Assembly (NCBI GenBank): GCA_964592595.1
Contig: CAZQFH010000001.1
Location: forward strand, 72,004-136,003
DNA from: UBA5536 sp964592595
GTDB taxonomy: Bacteria > Bacteroidota > Bacteroidia > Bacteroidales > F082
Length of the DNA stretch: 64,000 bases
Direction of reading: 5' to 3'
Positions within the stretch are counted from its first letter, which is position 1; each line of letters opens with the position of its first letter. Shown here piece after piece: positions 8,374 through 19,500 of this stretch. The notes under the pieces are model-generated. The model was not told the origin of the DNA. It worked only from the letters and a program-made list of their open reading frames with translations, and ran no database searches. The translations under genes were made by a program, and so were the position numbers.

Positions 8374-10101
8374 ATGATTGACAATCCAGTATTAGCCCGT
8401 TTACCTAAACACCTTTATCAATTGATCATTGATCAGCCTTATAATTCCTACACCTGGCAGGATCATGCTGTGTGGCGGTTTGTGATGCGGCAAAATGTTG
8501 ATTTTTTAAAAGGTAAAGCTCATCAGGCTTATTTGGATGGCTTACGCAGAACCGGTATCAGCATTGAGCAAATACCGGATATCCATACCATGAATCAAAT
8601 CCTGGCCAAGATAGGTTGGGCTGCCGTAACGGTAGATGGCTTTATTCCTCCAGCTGCATTTATGGAGTTTCAGGCATACAATGTGCTGGTGATTGCTGCC
8701 GATATCCGTCCCTTCGATCAGATTGAATATACCCCTGCTCCGGATATCATACACGAAGCAGCTGGTCATGCTCCCATAATAAGCGATCCGGAATATGCTG
8801 AGTACCTCCGGTATTTTGGTGAGATCGGTTCGAAAGCCTTTTCTTCGTCAGCAGATTTTGCCCTTTATGAATCAATTCGTTACCTCTCCATTTTAAAAGC
8901 TGATCCGCACACGCCACTTGCTGATATAGAAGCTGCCGAGCGCGATTTGGAACATAAAGAAGCCGAACTCGGATTGCCTTCCGAAATGGCTTTGATACGT
9001 AACTTACACTGGTGGACGGTTGAATATGGTTTGGTTGGTTCGCTGGATGATCCTAAAATTTATGGTGCTGGCCTGCTCTCTTCCATTGGTGAGAGTGCAG
9101 GTGCGATGAGTGATAAGGTGACAAAACTGCCATATACCATTGATGCCGTGTATTACAACTTCGACATCACCAAGCCTCAACCACAGTTGTTTGTTACACC
9201 TGATTTTGTTCACCTCACGAAAGTGTTGGACGAGTTTGCAGGTCGTATGGCCTTGCGAAAAGGCGGCATCGAAGGCATCCTCAAAGCGATTGAATCGGGT
9301 AATACTGCAACCCTGGTTTATAGCTCAGGCTTGCAGGTTTCGGGCACTTTTACCGACTATCTGATGCATCAAAATCAGGCGGTGTATATAAAGTCGCAGG
9401 GCGGAACCAGCTTGTCATTCAAAGGAAAGGAACTGGACGGGCATGGTAAAGCCACGCACAGCGATGGTTTTGGCTCGCCTATAGGTCGGATCAAAGATGC
9501 CATCAAGCCGCCACGATTCCTCACAGATCAGGATTTGGCCGAATTGGGAATTGTTGCAGGCAAAGCCTGTGCATTTGAGTTCGAGTCAGGTATCAAGCTA
9601 AAGGGTGTTTTGCAGCAAACTGTGCGCAGGGAAGGTAACCTATTGTTGTTGAGTTTTTCTGATTGCCGGGTGATTTATCAGGATCAGCTGCTTTTTGATC
9701 CTTCCTGGGGAATGTATGATATGGCTGTGGGCGAATCAGTGATTTCTGCCTATAACGGACCAGCCGATCCTGATGCTTTTGGACTGGAATATCCCGTTCC
9801 GAAAGAGAAAACCCATAAGATTAACTATACTGATCTGCAGAAGCAATTGCATGAACACTATGGAAAGCTTCGGGAGTTGCGAGAGGAAAACAAAGACCTG
9901 CAAGCACTTGTAGCTATTTGGCAATGGGTTTCGGAGCATTTTCCACACGATTGGCTGCTCCCTATGGAAATGCTGGAGTTGCTTTATCAGCGAAAGAAAA
10001 ATGATCAACTGCAGCAGGACTTGCGCAAACATTTGGAAACAATTAAGCTGCAGCGCCCTGAACTGAATAGTGTGATCAGTCGTGGATTGAAGTTGTTATA
10101 G
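8374..10101 (+). CDS. phhA: phenylalanine 4-monooxygenase (aromatic amino acid hydroxylase)
   Basis: Tetrahydropterin- and Fe(II)-dependent hydroxylase turning phenylalanine into tyrosine. The metal site is visible: His127 and His132 in HEAAGH and the third ligand Glu217 in WWTVEYGL. At 575 aa it is about twice the small proteobacterial enzyme. It has no N-terminal ACT domain but has a long C-terminal region (about 300-575) ending in a helical, Glu/Lys/Gln-rich segment, as in other long Bacteroidota homologues I recall. It feeds the tyrosine-degradation operon encoded 11-15 kb downstream on the other strand. The role of the C-terminal part is unknown. Confidence 0.9.
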   Translation: MIDNPVLARLPKHLYQLIIDQPYNSYTWQDHAVWRFVMRQNVDFLKGKAHQAYLDGLRRTGISIEQIPDIHTMNQILAKIGWAAVTVDGFIPPAAFMEFQAYNVLVIAADIRPFDQIEYTPAPDIIHEAAGHAPIISDPEYAEYLRYFGEIGSKAFSSSADFALYESIRYLSILKADPHTPLADIEAAERDLEHKEAELGLPSEMALIRNLHWWTVEYGLVGSLDDPKIYGAGLLSSIGESAGAMSDKVTKLPYTIDAVYYNFDITKPQPQLFVTPDFVHLTKVLDEFAGRMALRKGGIEGILKAIESGNTATLVYSSGLQVSGTFTDYLMHQNQAVYIKSQGGTSLSFKGKELDGHGKATHSDGFGSPIGRIKDAIKPPRFLTDQDLAELGIVAGKACAFEFESGIKLKGVLQQTVRREGNLLLLSFSDCRVIYQDQLLFDPSWGMYDMAVGESVISAYNGPADPDAFGLEYPVPKEKTHKINYTDLQKQLHEHYGKLRELREENKDLQALVAIWQWVSEHFPHDWLLPMEMLELLYQRKKNDQLQQDLRKHLETIKLQRPELNSVISRGLKLL

Positions 10102-10201
10102 CTAGATTGGATAACTGTTTAGATTATATAAAGAATTGATATTCATGATTCAACATTAAACCGATACTATTGATAATACAATTGTCATGAAATCCATAGT
10201 T

Positions 10202-11680
10202 TTAATCTTCATCTTCGGAGAAAAGTATTTCTTTAGGATTAAAGCATTTTATTGTCTGGTTCTTAAGTAAAACGTACAGTTTTTCAGTGTCTACAAACTT
10301 GCAGGTTAGATAGTTTTCTATATTAATTGGGAGCTTAGCTTCCATGCTGATATCATTTTGTATAGAACTTGAGATTGAATTACTCAGTAAATTAAAAGTA
10401 GACTTGACTTTATCGTAGTAAACAATATAAATTAAAGAATCATCATTTGAAATCTCCCAATCTTGAACAAGAATATTTACATCAATATTTTTATCGAGAA
10501 AGGATTGAGTCGTTCTATTTGTTAATTCATCGATTTTAATGGTAGTGTTTTGTATATAATCTATAAAAAATGGCGAATGTTGAATATGCGCAATTTCATT
10601 TTTTATTGAAAGATTTAATTGAGTTTTGCTAGTAAAATTGGTTTGGTTTACTTGGAGTAAATAATTACTAATGAGCTTAATGCCTTCATGTGTTTTTTGT
10701 GTCTGACATATTGAGTAAGTAAAATTCTCTGAATTCTCATCATAATTAAATCGTGGTAATGATATTGAGCTGTCTTTTATTGAAAATCCTTTAAAGGAAT
10801 ATGTCTTATTTTCTGGAAAATCATGCTCAGTTAAAATAATTTCCAATTTGTTATTTGAATCCAGAAAAGCAACAGCAACGGCTTTATTTACTATTAACCT
10901 ATCTGAGTTTGGTTTTTGAACAATATATGGCACACTCATTGAAACATAACAGCTTTCTCCTTCAAGCTCAACACTTTCTAAAGTAACAGAAAAGTAACCA
11001 ATTTTTTTTAATTGTTCGATCTTTTTAAGTAGCGAGGTGTCGTTAGCAATTTTTGTATTAAAAGGAATAATTTCGCTAGGGACAATTTTAAGACCATCCA
11101 GTTTTTGAAGAATTTTACCATTACGATCAAAAACATAGCAAATATTTAATACTTCATCAAGAATGGCAATTCGATTTGTTCCAAAACTAATTTTAGGAAA
11201 GATAAAATCAAGATCATTATCAAGTGCTATGTCAGAACAGCCATTTATTTCATTTTGATGTACTTTTGCGTTTTGGTTGTATTGTTTTGAATAAAGGTAT
11301 TTAAGATTGCCCTCAAAATCCCAGAAATCTTTGAAATCTAGTCTGTCCTTTAAATCATTATTTTCAAATATATACATTTCAGAAAATGAAGTAGTTGCAA
11401 ATTCATTAAAAATGCTATCCGATATTGTTACCTTAATTTGTTTCATTTCAACTGTTTCGGACAAAAAGCTTCTTTCCAGAAAGCGGTCAACAGTTGATTT
11501 ACTATATGACTCAAAAATAAACTCAATTGGAATTTCGCTGTCAAAATTTTCAATAGCAATATTTCCGGAATAACAACTAATACATTCTAGAGGATTCATT
11601 TTTAATATAATCCTGTACTGGCTTTTCATCAGCAAGGGAATAAGTATTGCGATTAAAATCAGGAGTGAAGTTTTTTTCAT
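10202..11680 (-). CDS. secreted protein of unknown function
   Basis: I do not recognise this 492-aa protein. It starts with a clear signal peptide (MKKTSLLILIAILIPLLMKS) and has an early cysteine pair in NPLECISCYSG. The middle contains beta-propeller-like strands such as ICYVFDRNGKILQKLDG, recalling six-bladed propeller lipoproteins of Bacteroidota, but no repeat set is clear. It is rich in Ile, Asn, Lys and Ser. Its DNA is visibly more AT-rich than the flanking phhA and protease genes, which suggests acquisition or relaxed selection. It stands alone with large intergenic regions on its upstream side. Confidence 0.7.
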   Translation of the reverse strand: MKKTSLLILIAILIPLLMKSQYRIILKMNPLECISCYSGNIAIENFDSEIPIEFIFESYSKSTVDRFLERSFLSETVEMKQIKVTISDSIFNEFATTSFSEMYIFENNDLKDRLDFKDFWDFEGNLKYLYSKQYNQNAKVHQNEINGCSDIALDNDLDFIFPKISFGTNRIAILDEVLNICYVFDRNGKILQKLDGLKIVPSEIIPFNTKIANDTSLLKKIEQLKKIGYFSVTLESVELEGESCYVSMSVPYIVQKPNSDRLIVNKAVAVAFLDSNNKLEIILTEHDFPENKTYSFKGFSIKDSSISLPRFNYDENSENFTYSICQTQKTHEGIKLISNYLLQVNQTNFTSKTQLNLSIKNEIAHIQHSPFFIDYIQNTTIKIDELTNRTTQSFLDKNIDVNILVQDWEISNDDSLIYIVYYDKVKSTFNLLSNSISSSIQNDISMEAKLPINIENYLTCKFVDTEKLYVLLKNQTIKCFNPKEILFSEDED

Positions 11681-12007
11681 GTGATGCGAATTTTGCTAAA
11701 AGAAAAGAAGATGTTAATCATTAATTTAGTTAAGACGATCCAAAAATCGAAAAAAAAACCATGAATATGTTAATAATGTTTAAAAAATAAGATTAATTCT
11801 ATTCACTTAAAAATTTCTATGAGCGTAACGCAGCAATTGCTTTCATGTTAGTGTCAGTTTAGTCTTGAACACCTTGAAATAATCAAAACTCAACGTCCGG
11901 AATTTGGATTCGATTGGAAATATATCGATATGGTTGTTTCCTAAGTAAACGAATCAATAGCAACACTTACAATTAGAACAATCAAGTCAACAACTATTTG
12001 TTATTGC
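11681..12007. other. intergenic region, no gene seen
   Basis: An AT-rich spacer upstream of the 492-aa orphan (minus) and downstream of the first C25 protease. It contains a run of nine A at 11750-11758. I see no coding potential, no consensus promoter box and no repeat. It ends at the terminator hairpin at 12008-12046. Confidence 0.5.
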
Positions 12008-12046
12008 AAAAAAAAAAGCCGACTCTAATGAACCGGCTTTTTTTTT
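12008..12046 (-). terminator. Rho-independent terminator of the C25 protease gene
   Basis: GCCG (12018-12021) pairs with CGGC (12034-12037) across a 12-base loop, extended by A10 on one side and T9 on the other. Read on the minus strand it follows the protease stop at 12059 by a few bases and ends in a T run. The A/T symmetry lets it work in both directions. Confidence 0.8.
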
Positions 12047-12058
12047 GCTTGCAAAGTC

Positions 12059-15000
12059 TTATTTGTTAATAAGCAGAGGCTTCACTGCGTGTAATTCAGA
12101 AGTAGTAATTCGAATCAGGTATACACCCTTTTCGAGCTGCGAAAGCGGGAGTTTAACCGTTGAATTCAGTTGAGATGCTTGCAATTCAGTTTCGTAAACA
12201 AGCATACCAATGCTGTTTGTTACCGAAAGATTTACTTTGCCCTGTAATGCATAGTCAAGGCTGAGGTAAACTTCTCCATCACTGGGATTAGGATATAACA
12301 CAAAAGCTTTTTCAAAGGCTTCCTGCAGACCTACCGTGCTTTCCAGCACAACAGTTGTTGCCGGTGACCATTCGCTCCAGCCGCAATCATTTTGAGCTTT
12401 AGCCATTAGCTGAGCTTCTCCAATATAAGAGGTGTTCCAAATGATGCTAACTTCTAATCCTTCACCTTCGAAAGTACCAGCTTCGGCAGGTTCAACAGCC
12501 CATTCGTAAGCCGTTGCACCTTCAACAGCTTCGATTGATAGTTCAGAAACAGTGGTTTCTGCATAGTCAACACTGTCTGGTGCCATTGGAGCTATGGGGG
12601 CGAGTGGTGCGTACATCATTTCGATAGTAGCTGATCCTTCACCAGTATTCGTACATCCGTTGCCATCCACTACAGTAAGCAGGCTCATCGTCATGGGGGC
12701 TTCGGGTGTCATCATCATGGTATATGGTGTGTCATAAATTTCTACACTTCCCATGCCATCAGCCATTTCAACTGTCCATGGAGCTTCACCGGTGAGTGAA
12801 ATTGTGAGTTGAGCCTGTTCGCCTTCGCAAATGGTTTGATCACCTTCGAGCATAGCCGTTGGGAGGCTATGGAAGCTGAGCTCGGTTGTGCTAAGAGCAT
12901 CACCACAGCTACCTGCGCCAATAGCAGTAAGGCTAAGGGTAACCATTCCGGTATTGTAATCTTCTTCGCTTGGTGTATAAACAGGATTAAGGGCAGCAGG
13001 GTCATCAAAACTTCCTGTTCCGCTGGTTTCCCAGAGAATATCAGTATAGTTCAGCGCTGAAGCATCCACAATGTCGAAACTTTCGCCCTGACAAATGAAT
13101 CCTGCTTCGCCGGCGCTGGCTTCAGGCATAGCACTGATTGCAAGTGTTAGGCTGGATTCAACAACAGTAGATTCGCCTGTTACAATAAGTGTCAGTTCCA
13201 CACTTCCGGTGGTAATATCCTCTTCACTTGGGGTATAAACCGGATTTAAAATAGTAGCATCATCAAATGTTCCTGTTCCTGAAGTTGTCCATTCAACAGT
13301 TGTATAATGATTGGCCGAACCTTCCAGTTGATAGGTGTCGCCCTGGCAGATAGTTGCATCATTGCCTGCCCATCCTGTGGTGGAAACGCTGGCTGGGAAA
13401 ATGACATAATCAATCATTGCCATGTCATCTCCATTTGAAACGGAACCATCTTTCATATATTCCCATTTGAAAGTATGCGATCCCTGAGGAACAGCAAAAG
13501 CCACGCGACTCCAGCCAACATTACCCGACCACTCACCTACTTTGTTGTTGCCAATATAAAAGCGCATGTAGTCATAGCTTGATTCCGATGATACTTTGCG
13601 GAAGAAGGATATACTGTCGTCAACGCTGGCTTCGTATGCAATAATCAGCTGTGTGCTTTGTCCGTCAGAAATACTGCCTGATTGAGCCGAGAAACTACCT
13701 TCGTAAACATCACTTTCGGTGATAGTCCAGGGTAAATCGCCTCCCTGTGTCCAGTCAAAGGCAGTGAAGTCGCCAGTTTCGAAGTCTTCCAAAACAAGGC
13801 CAACTTTAGTGACAAAAGTTTTTTCGGCATTGTAAGCACCTGCCTCCAACAGATTGAGCAGTTCTACAGCAGTGCCAATTGGGGCACTGGTACTAACACT
13901 CAGGTTAAAGACGGCTTCAGCTGAGGTTGCTGCATCCAGCTCCGCAAGGTCAAAAGTAGCTTCGTTGATTGTGATAAGTGGATCTGTGGCGATTAAGGAT
14001 GACACAATATCAAAAGCTTTGCTGCTTCCTTCATTGGAAAAACTGATGAACATATCTGCAGTTTCACCCGGATCGAGTCGACCGTTGCCGTTTCCTGAAT
14101 TGTCAGTAATGCTGTAACTGCCAATACTAAGCAAAGGTGCATGTGCGTTAATTGAGAAACTGGCTTCCCAGCTATCATCAGTTCCGGTTATCATTAAATC
14201 AAAAGCAATACTTGTCATATCAGGGATGTCGTCAGAAACTTCAAAACTGAAAGCATTGGCAATCGACATTTCTTCGCCGGCAGCAATAGCACCATACGAT
14301 TCGGTGTCATCACTGAAACTAACATAAGGGCTTTCGGTAGATAAAGTTGCGATCAAATCATTAGCAGTTTCAACACCAAGATTTTCCAGTGTTAATCCAA
14401 GGCTGATATTTTCGTTATAATCAATAAGTCCGTTGTTATTGCCTGTTTCATCATTAATTTCATAGCCTACAAAGCCAATAAAAGGTCCTTCAGCGGGAAT
14501 CACTTCAATTTCTGACATATAAGTAACCTTATTATATCCAAATACTGTAATATCCAACATACCAACTTCTGCTAAAGCAGGGAATGTAAGCGTTGCTTGT
14601 CCGCCTTCAACATAAGCTGATGCTAATATTTCGCCTTCCCAAGTGAGGGTTACAATGGCATCTTCGGCATCGGCATTAACGGTAAGTTCCTGCATGCCCA
14701 GGAAGAGTGTTGTGGGATGAGAAACAGCCATCTGAGCCGGAACATCAGTACGCATAGTCATAGAAGGATCGCCAAACAAGATCCAGGTGTCATGGGTAGA
14801 AATACCCGAACTTCCGTGAAGATCAATCATTTTCATACTGCCGTTGATGGAATTTCCAGCCAAGGTACGTTTGATATTATTCTCGTAGCCTTCAACTAAA
14901 ATGGTTACCATTTCGTCCTGTCCGGTCATTGGAGGCTGCCAGGGTTGTGAAATCCACGACATCATGGTGCCGATAGCCCCAGTTGGCTCGCCATTATGAG

Positions 15001-16495
15001 TTGCTCTGGTCCAGGCTTCAGCAAAACAGCTTCCATTGGTAAATTTACCATTGTCGCATGCCACCGCCCATATCACAGGCCAGCGATCGGTATTGGTGAG
15101 TGCATCCACATTTCCGCTATTGTAACCGCCAACGCTCCAACTGTTTTGTGAGCCATGGTTACAATAATTGATTATACTGGTTCCGTTGTTGATATTTTCA
15201 GAAATATCGGCAGCTGTGGTATTTGTCATACCAGGAACATTTCCATCATATTCCTGATGTACAGTGGCATAGGTGTAGTTTAAAAGACTGTCTCGAATAT
15301 AATCCATATGTACATAATCTGCTTCACCACCATTATGACCTCCACCGGCGCCTTCGTTGCGGGCGATACCCATACCAATATTAACCCAGTCAGCAGTTTC
15401 ATCCAAATCGCGTTCAAAGGTCAGAATACGCTGAACCATTGTTTCTACGTGTGTAGTTGTTTCAGCTGAGAAGCGACCAACAAAAGCTTCATTATAAGAG
15501 TCAGTTCCTTCCAGATAGCCATAGTAGTTATCAGAATAGCCGCCGGAACTGCTATTGTTGTAACTTGGAACATGCTGGTGGTCACCAACTAAAAGGATGT
15601 GCGTCAGTCCGTTGTTATTATAATAATCAGTTATAAATGCTTTGATAGCAGCAGGAGTGGTTCCGATATTGGCTACATCAAACATTTCGATTGGGCGACC
15701 GATTCTTTTTTTCCAGGCTACAAAGGGCTCCATAGCTTCCATAAAAGGACCGTGGCTGATAACAATCATGTTACCTTCTTCCGCTACTACCGGATAACGG
15801 TTTTGGGCTTCTCCATAGTTGATAAAATGATGGGCATAAAGGTGTTCAAATTCTTTATCAGTTGTGATTTGAGCACTTTTTCTGTTGAGTTGATTTACTC
15901 CGCCTTCACCTGTTTTGACCATTTTTAGCGTTAAATCATGAAAAACGCGCAAAGTCTTGGTTTGTGCATTGTAAGCAAATGGATAAATAGTCATCACCTG
16001 ACCTCTGTAATCTCTCAGGATATAGGGTTCCTGAAGTGAAGACCTGTTTGCAGGGTAAAAGCTGTTTTCGTCATACATCGTACCATAGGTATAAGGAACG
16101 GTAGCTGGATCGATATCACGACTAAAGTTACCTTTAGAAGGAGCAATGTCAAAATTTTCAAAATCAGTATAAGCGGCATTTACAATATCAACATCCATTA
16201 AGGCATTATCGCCAATGATAGCTGAAACGGCATAAAGGGGCAGATCAGGCGCACCGGTTTCGAGCATTGAAACCATTTTTGGCACGCTGATAATGGCTTC
16301 CTTTCCACGGGGCGTTTCAACAGTAGTCGAAAAGAAACCTGGAATAGTAAAGGAAACCACAACCTGATTCTCATCTGACTGAATAAGCTCCTGCTGTATC
16401 CTCGAGGGGTGTTGTTGCCCGATGGGATGCCACTGCTGCGCAAAACCTGCACCTGCAAAAGCCAGCAGCAATAGGGTAATGAATAAATTTCTCAT
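12059..16495 (-). CDS. gingipain-like C25 cysteine protease with T9SS type A sorting domain
   Basis: A 1478-aa secreted protease. It has a signal peptide (1-20), a propeptide-like region to about 240, and a peptidase C25 domain at about 241-600 with catalytic His447 (CNHGSQ) and Cys480 (VACDNGKF), as in gingipains. Next come CARDB-like beta modules (about 650-920), a region resembling a jelly roll (about 925-1050), and three Cys-containing Ig/PKD-like repeats marked by ICQGD, ICQGE and ICEGE. The C-terminal sorting domain begins LYPNPSDGEVYLS. It would cross the outer membrane by the type IX system and be anchored or released. It is tandem with a second C25 gene upstream on the same strand. 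Confidence 0.9.
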   Translation of the reverse strand: MRNLFITLLLLAFAGAGFAQQWHPIGQQHPSRIQQELIQSDENQVVVSFTIPGFFSTTVETPRGKEAIISVPKMVSMLETGAPDLPLYAVSAIIGDNALMDVDIVNAAYTDFENFDIAPSKGNFSRDIDPATVPYTYGTMYDENSFYPANRSSLQEPYILRDYRGQVMTIYPFAYNAQTKTLRVFHDLTLKMVKTGEGGVNQLNRKSAQITTDKEFEHLYAHHFINYGEAQNRYPVVAEEGNMIVISHGPFMEAMEPFVAWKKRIGRPIEMFDVANIGTTPAAIKAFITDYYNNNGLTHILLVGDHQHVPSYNNSSSGGYSDNYYGYLEGTDSYNEAFVGRFSAETTTHVETMVQRILTFERDLDETADWVNIGMGIARNEGAGGGHNGGEADYVHMDYIRDSLLNYTYATVHQEYDGNVPGMTNTTAADISENINNGTSIINYCNHGSQNSWSVGGYNSGNVDALTNTDRWPVIWAVACDNGKFTNGSCFAEAWTRATHNGEPTGAIGTMMSWISQPWQPPMTGQDEMVTILVEGYENNIKRTLAGNSINGSMKMIDLHGSSGISTHDTWILFGDPSMTMRTDVPAQMAVSHPTTLFLGMQELTVNADAEDAIVTLTWEGEILASAYVEGGQATLTFPALAEVGMLDITVFGYNKVTYMSEIEVIPAEGPFIGFVGYEINDETGNNNGLIDYNENISLGLTLENLGVETANDLIATLSTESPYVSFSDDTESYGAIAAGEEMSIANAFSFEVSDDIPDMTSIAFDLMITGTDDSWEASFSINAHAPLLSIGSYSITDNSGNGNGRLDPGETADMFISFSNEGSSKAFDIVSSLIATDPLITINEATFDLAELDAATSAEAVFNLSVSTSAPIGTAVELLNLLEAGAYNAEKTFVTKVGLVLEDFETGDFTAFDWTQGGDLPWTITESDVYEGSFSAQSGSISDGQSTQLIIAYEASVDDSISFFRKVSSESSYDYMRFYIGNNKVGEWSGNVGWSRVAFAVPQGSHTFKWEYMKDGSVSNGDDMAMIDYVIFPASVSTTGWAGNDATICQGDTYQLEGSANHYTTVEWTTSGTGTFDDATILNPVYTPSEEDITTGSVELTLIVTGESTVVESSLTLAISAMPEASAGEAGFICQGESFDIVDASALNYTDILWETSGTGSFDDPAALNPVYTPSEEDYNTGMVTLSLTAIGAGSCGDALSTTELSFHSLPTAMLEGDQTICEGEQAQLTISLTGEAPWTVEMADGMGSVEIYDTPYTMMMTPEAPMTMSLLTVVDGNGCTNTGEGSATIEMMYAPLAPIAPMAPDSVDYAETTVSELSIEAVEGATAYEWAVEPAEAGTFEGEGLEVSIIWNTSYIGEAQLMAKAQNDCGWSEWSPATTVVLESTVGLQEAFEKAFVLYPNPSDGEVYLSLDYALQGKVNLSVTNSIGMLVYETELQASQLNSTVKLPLSQLEKGVYLIRITTSELHAVKPLLINK

Positions 16496-16564
16496 GGTGT
16501 GTGTTTTAATTTTAGGCAGAAAGGTACCACAGTGATCAGGCTGCGGTACGTTTTCGTTTATTTG

Positions 16565-19500
16565 TTATTGGATAACTATTTTATGAATTGTAACCGATTC
16601 GCCGGTATTCAATCGTAGGTAATAAATGCCGCGTGCATAAGTGCTCAGGTTAATCTGTTGGATTTCTGAACCACTAAAGCTACCCAGGTCTTTTGAATAA
16701 ACTTCCTTACCTTGATAATTGAGCAGGGTATATTCCAGCTTGCTGGCATTTCCGCGGATGGCCAGATTAACCAATTTGTTTGCTGGGTTTGGATAAATTG
16801 AAACATTGAGTTTTTGTTCGTCTAAACCACTACAAACATCGAAAGTAACTGTGATTTCATCCTCAACAGCGCAGCCGTTTTCGTCAGTTGCAATCACGGA
16901 ATAGGTTTGAGAACCCAATCCAGCACCTGTTGAATCAACTGTGATCGTTGCTGTTGTTTCACCGCCCGGGCTCCACACATAAGATACGCCATTTAAGATC
17001 GTTGCATCAAGTATAATTTCGTCGTAAGCACATACAATGGTATCACTTCCTAGTTCCAGTTCTGGCATATCATGGACAACGAGGGTATATTCTCCTTCGA
17101 GCGTTGTTTCGCCGTCATCAACAACTACATAATAAGTTGTTGTTTCTGTTGGTGAAGCTATGGGCATCATTGCAGCTGGATCATTTAAGCTGCCTGCCGG
17201 ACTCCAGTTACAGGTGTAATTTCCGGTTCCGCCAACAGGATGGGCATTCAACACAGCCGAACCGCCTTCGCAAATGGCCGGAGGAGTTGCAGTAATATTG
17301 ATGGCCAAATCCTGATCGATGAAACAACTGATCTCAGCATGCCAGCCACTTTTGGTTACAGAACCATCCGAAGTAAAGCGGAAAGTTAGGGCGCCATCAG
17401 GATTGGTAGCCTGCACGAGACCGGGATTTGAAGTGCCATGGAAAGGACTGCCCGTAATTTGAGGAGCCATGGTATTGGCACCATCATAGATATACAGGTA
17501 ATCATAACCGCTTTCAGTTTCAAAAGCAACAAAATCAGCACGCATAACAGCATTTTCCATCGATGGCATAAAAGTCATCGTCAGGTTTTCGCTATTGCCG
17601 TATTCTCCACCTATTCCGCCTGTATCGTAAAAATTACCCACGCAGGTTTCCACAGTTCCATTGCTCATTAAATAATCAGGAATCAAACCAATAACCACCA
17701 TGCCATTTTGGGTGGCAGTATATAAACCTGAAGGGCCTGAGTTAGCTGACATATTGATGTTTACAGGATAGCCAATTGGCGAATCGCTGCTGGCTGTCAC
17801 ATTAAAGGCCAGTTCAACAGACTCACCAGCAACGAGAGCATCTTCATATATCGTGGCGTTATTAACAACCAGCATCGGATCAGAAGAAACAATGGTAGTG
17901 GCAAGGTCTAAAGCATCGCTGCCGCCTGCATTATTAACTGTAACGATAAGGTCTGCAGTTTCGCCCGGATCAAGGATGCCATCGCCATTCCCAGCAACAT
18001 CGTCAACAATAATTTCTTCTTCAATTTCAAGTCCTGGAGCATACAAAGTGATCATTAGGTTGCTTTCCCATATTTCAGTTCCATCGGTAGCTTCAATAAC
18101 GAATGAAGCAATATGTTCATTAGGAACGAAATCGGCAACTTGAAAACCAAAGGCATCTGCTACAGTGGCTACTTCTCCGTTAACGATAGCACCAAATTCA
18201 GCTGATGAAGCACCAGTCAAAGTCAGGTAATCATCTTCACCAACGATCGTTGCAGTAATAACTTCTGAAGGATCAGCACCAACATTTTTGAGGGTAACAT
18301 CCATGGTGAATGACTCTGTGTAGTCAGCTTGTCCATTTTCGTTTTCATCATTTATCACATATTCATCGAGCACAACGTAAGGGCCTTCGAGTGCAGCTGC
18401 CGGAACCTGAACCATATAAGGAATGTATTGAGGCTTGGTAACAACAATATCAACCATTCCGGATGACAAAACAGGATCGATTGGTACTTCAACAACACCT
18501 GTTTCTCCAACAAGTGCTGATCCATGCAAAATGCCATCTTTTGAAATGCCAACATATGAACCTGCATCAGCAGTAACTTCATAGGTTTCGAGGCCAATAG
18601 GCAAAATAGGCATGTGTTCAACAGTGTTATTTTGTCCTTGCGTGTGGTAAGCAACCAGCGAAGGGTCTCCCAATACGTTGTATGCCTGCCAGTAATAAGT
18701 TGGGCTGGAGTGGCTTGGATAACCCTGAACGTGAACTTCTGTAACAGCAAGGTTTCCAATAGAAACTATCGCACCAGTGGTAACGTAATCACTTACAAAA
18801 GGGCCATCGTATGCACCCCATGTAGTTTCTTCAAATGTAGGAACATAACCATCGTTGTTTCCTTGAATGGGGAATGCACCTACTGACCAATAAAAATCTT
18901 CGAACCAGTATGAGCTTGGAGAGGATCCGATATAGGCTACCGAGCCTTTGTTGGCTGCTCTCATCCAGGTTTCACCCATACATTCCGGATAACCAAAATC
19001 AGCTGCCAGGCAACAGTTTCCAATGGCTAAGGGATATTTATCCTGATTCACAAAATTGTTAACCATAGCTTGTGAAAGGCTGGGATCGCCCCAGGATGTT
19101 TCGCTACAGTGTGCGGTGTAGTTTATCATGCTAACAGCAATGCGTGCGGGATCATAACAACCTGTATAAGGGCTTGTAAGATAATCATTTACGTTGACAT
19201 AGCCATGATCTGTATTGAAATAGTTTTCTGTTCCGTATTCAATTGTAGGCTGTCCTACACGTGGATTCCATGTGCCATCGCCGCCGGCAATAAGTGTAAC
19301 ATCATCCAAATAAGTAGGATCCGAAAACTCATATTGTTCGTAGTAGAGTGTTTTCTCGATATAAGGTGCCAACTGTGCGCTATTGGTGGCCGAAAAACGT
19401 CCGTAATACATTTCGGGGAAGTAATCGCCATCCACACTACCATAGTATAAATCGGTCATCTTTCCCGAAGATGAGCCTTGTGTGGCAGGAATTTGTGGCG

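Noticed and set aside
12059..16495. PorU (the T9SS sortase itself)
   Set aside because: PorU is also a C25 protein but would not carry its own type A sorting domain with Ig-like repeats; this reads as secreted cargo.
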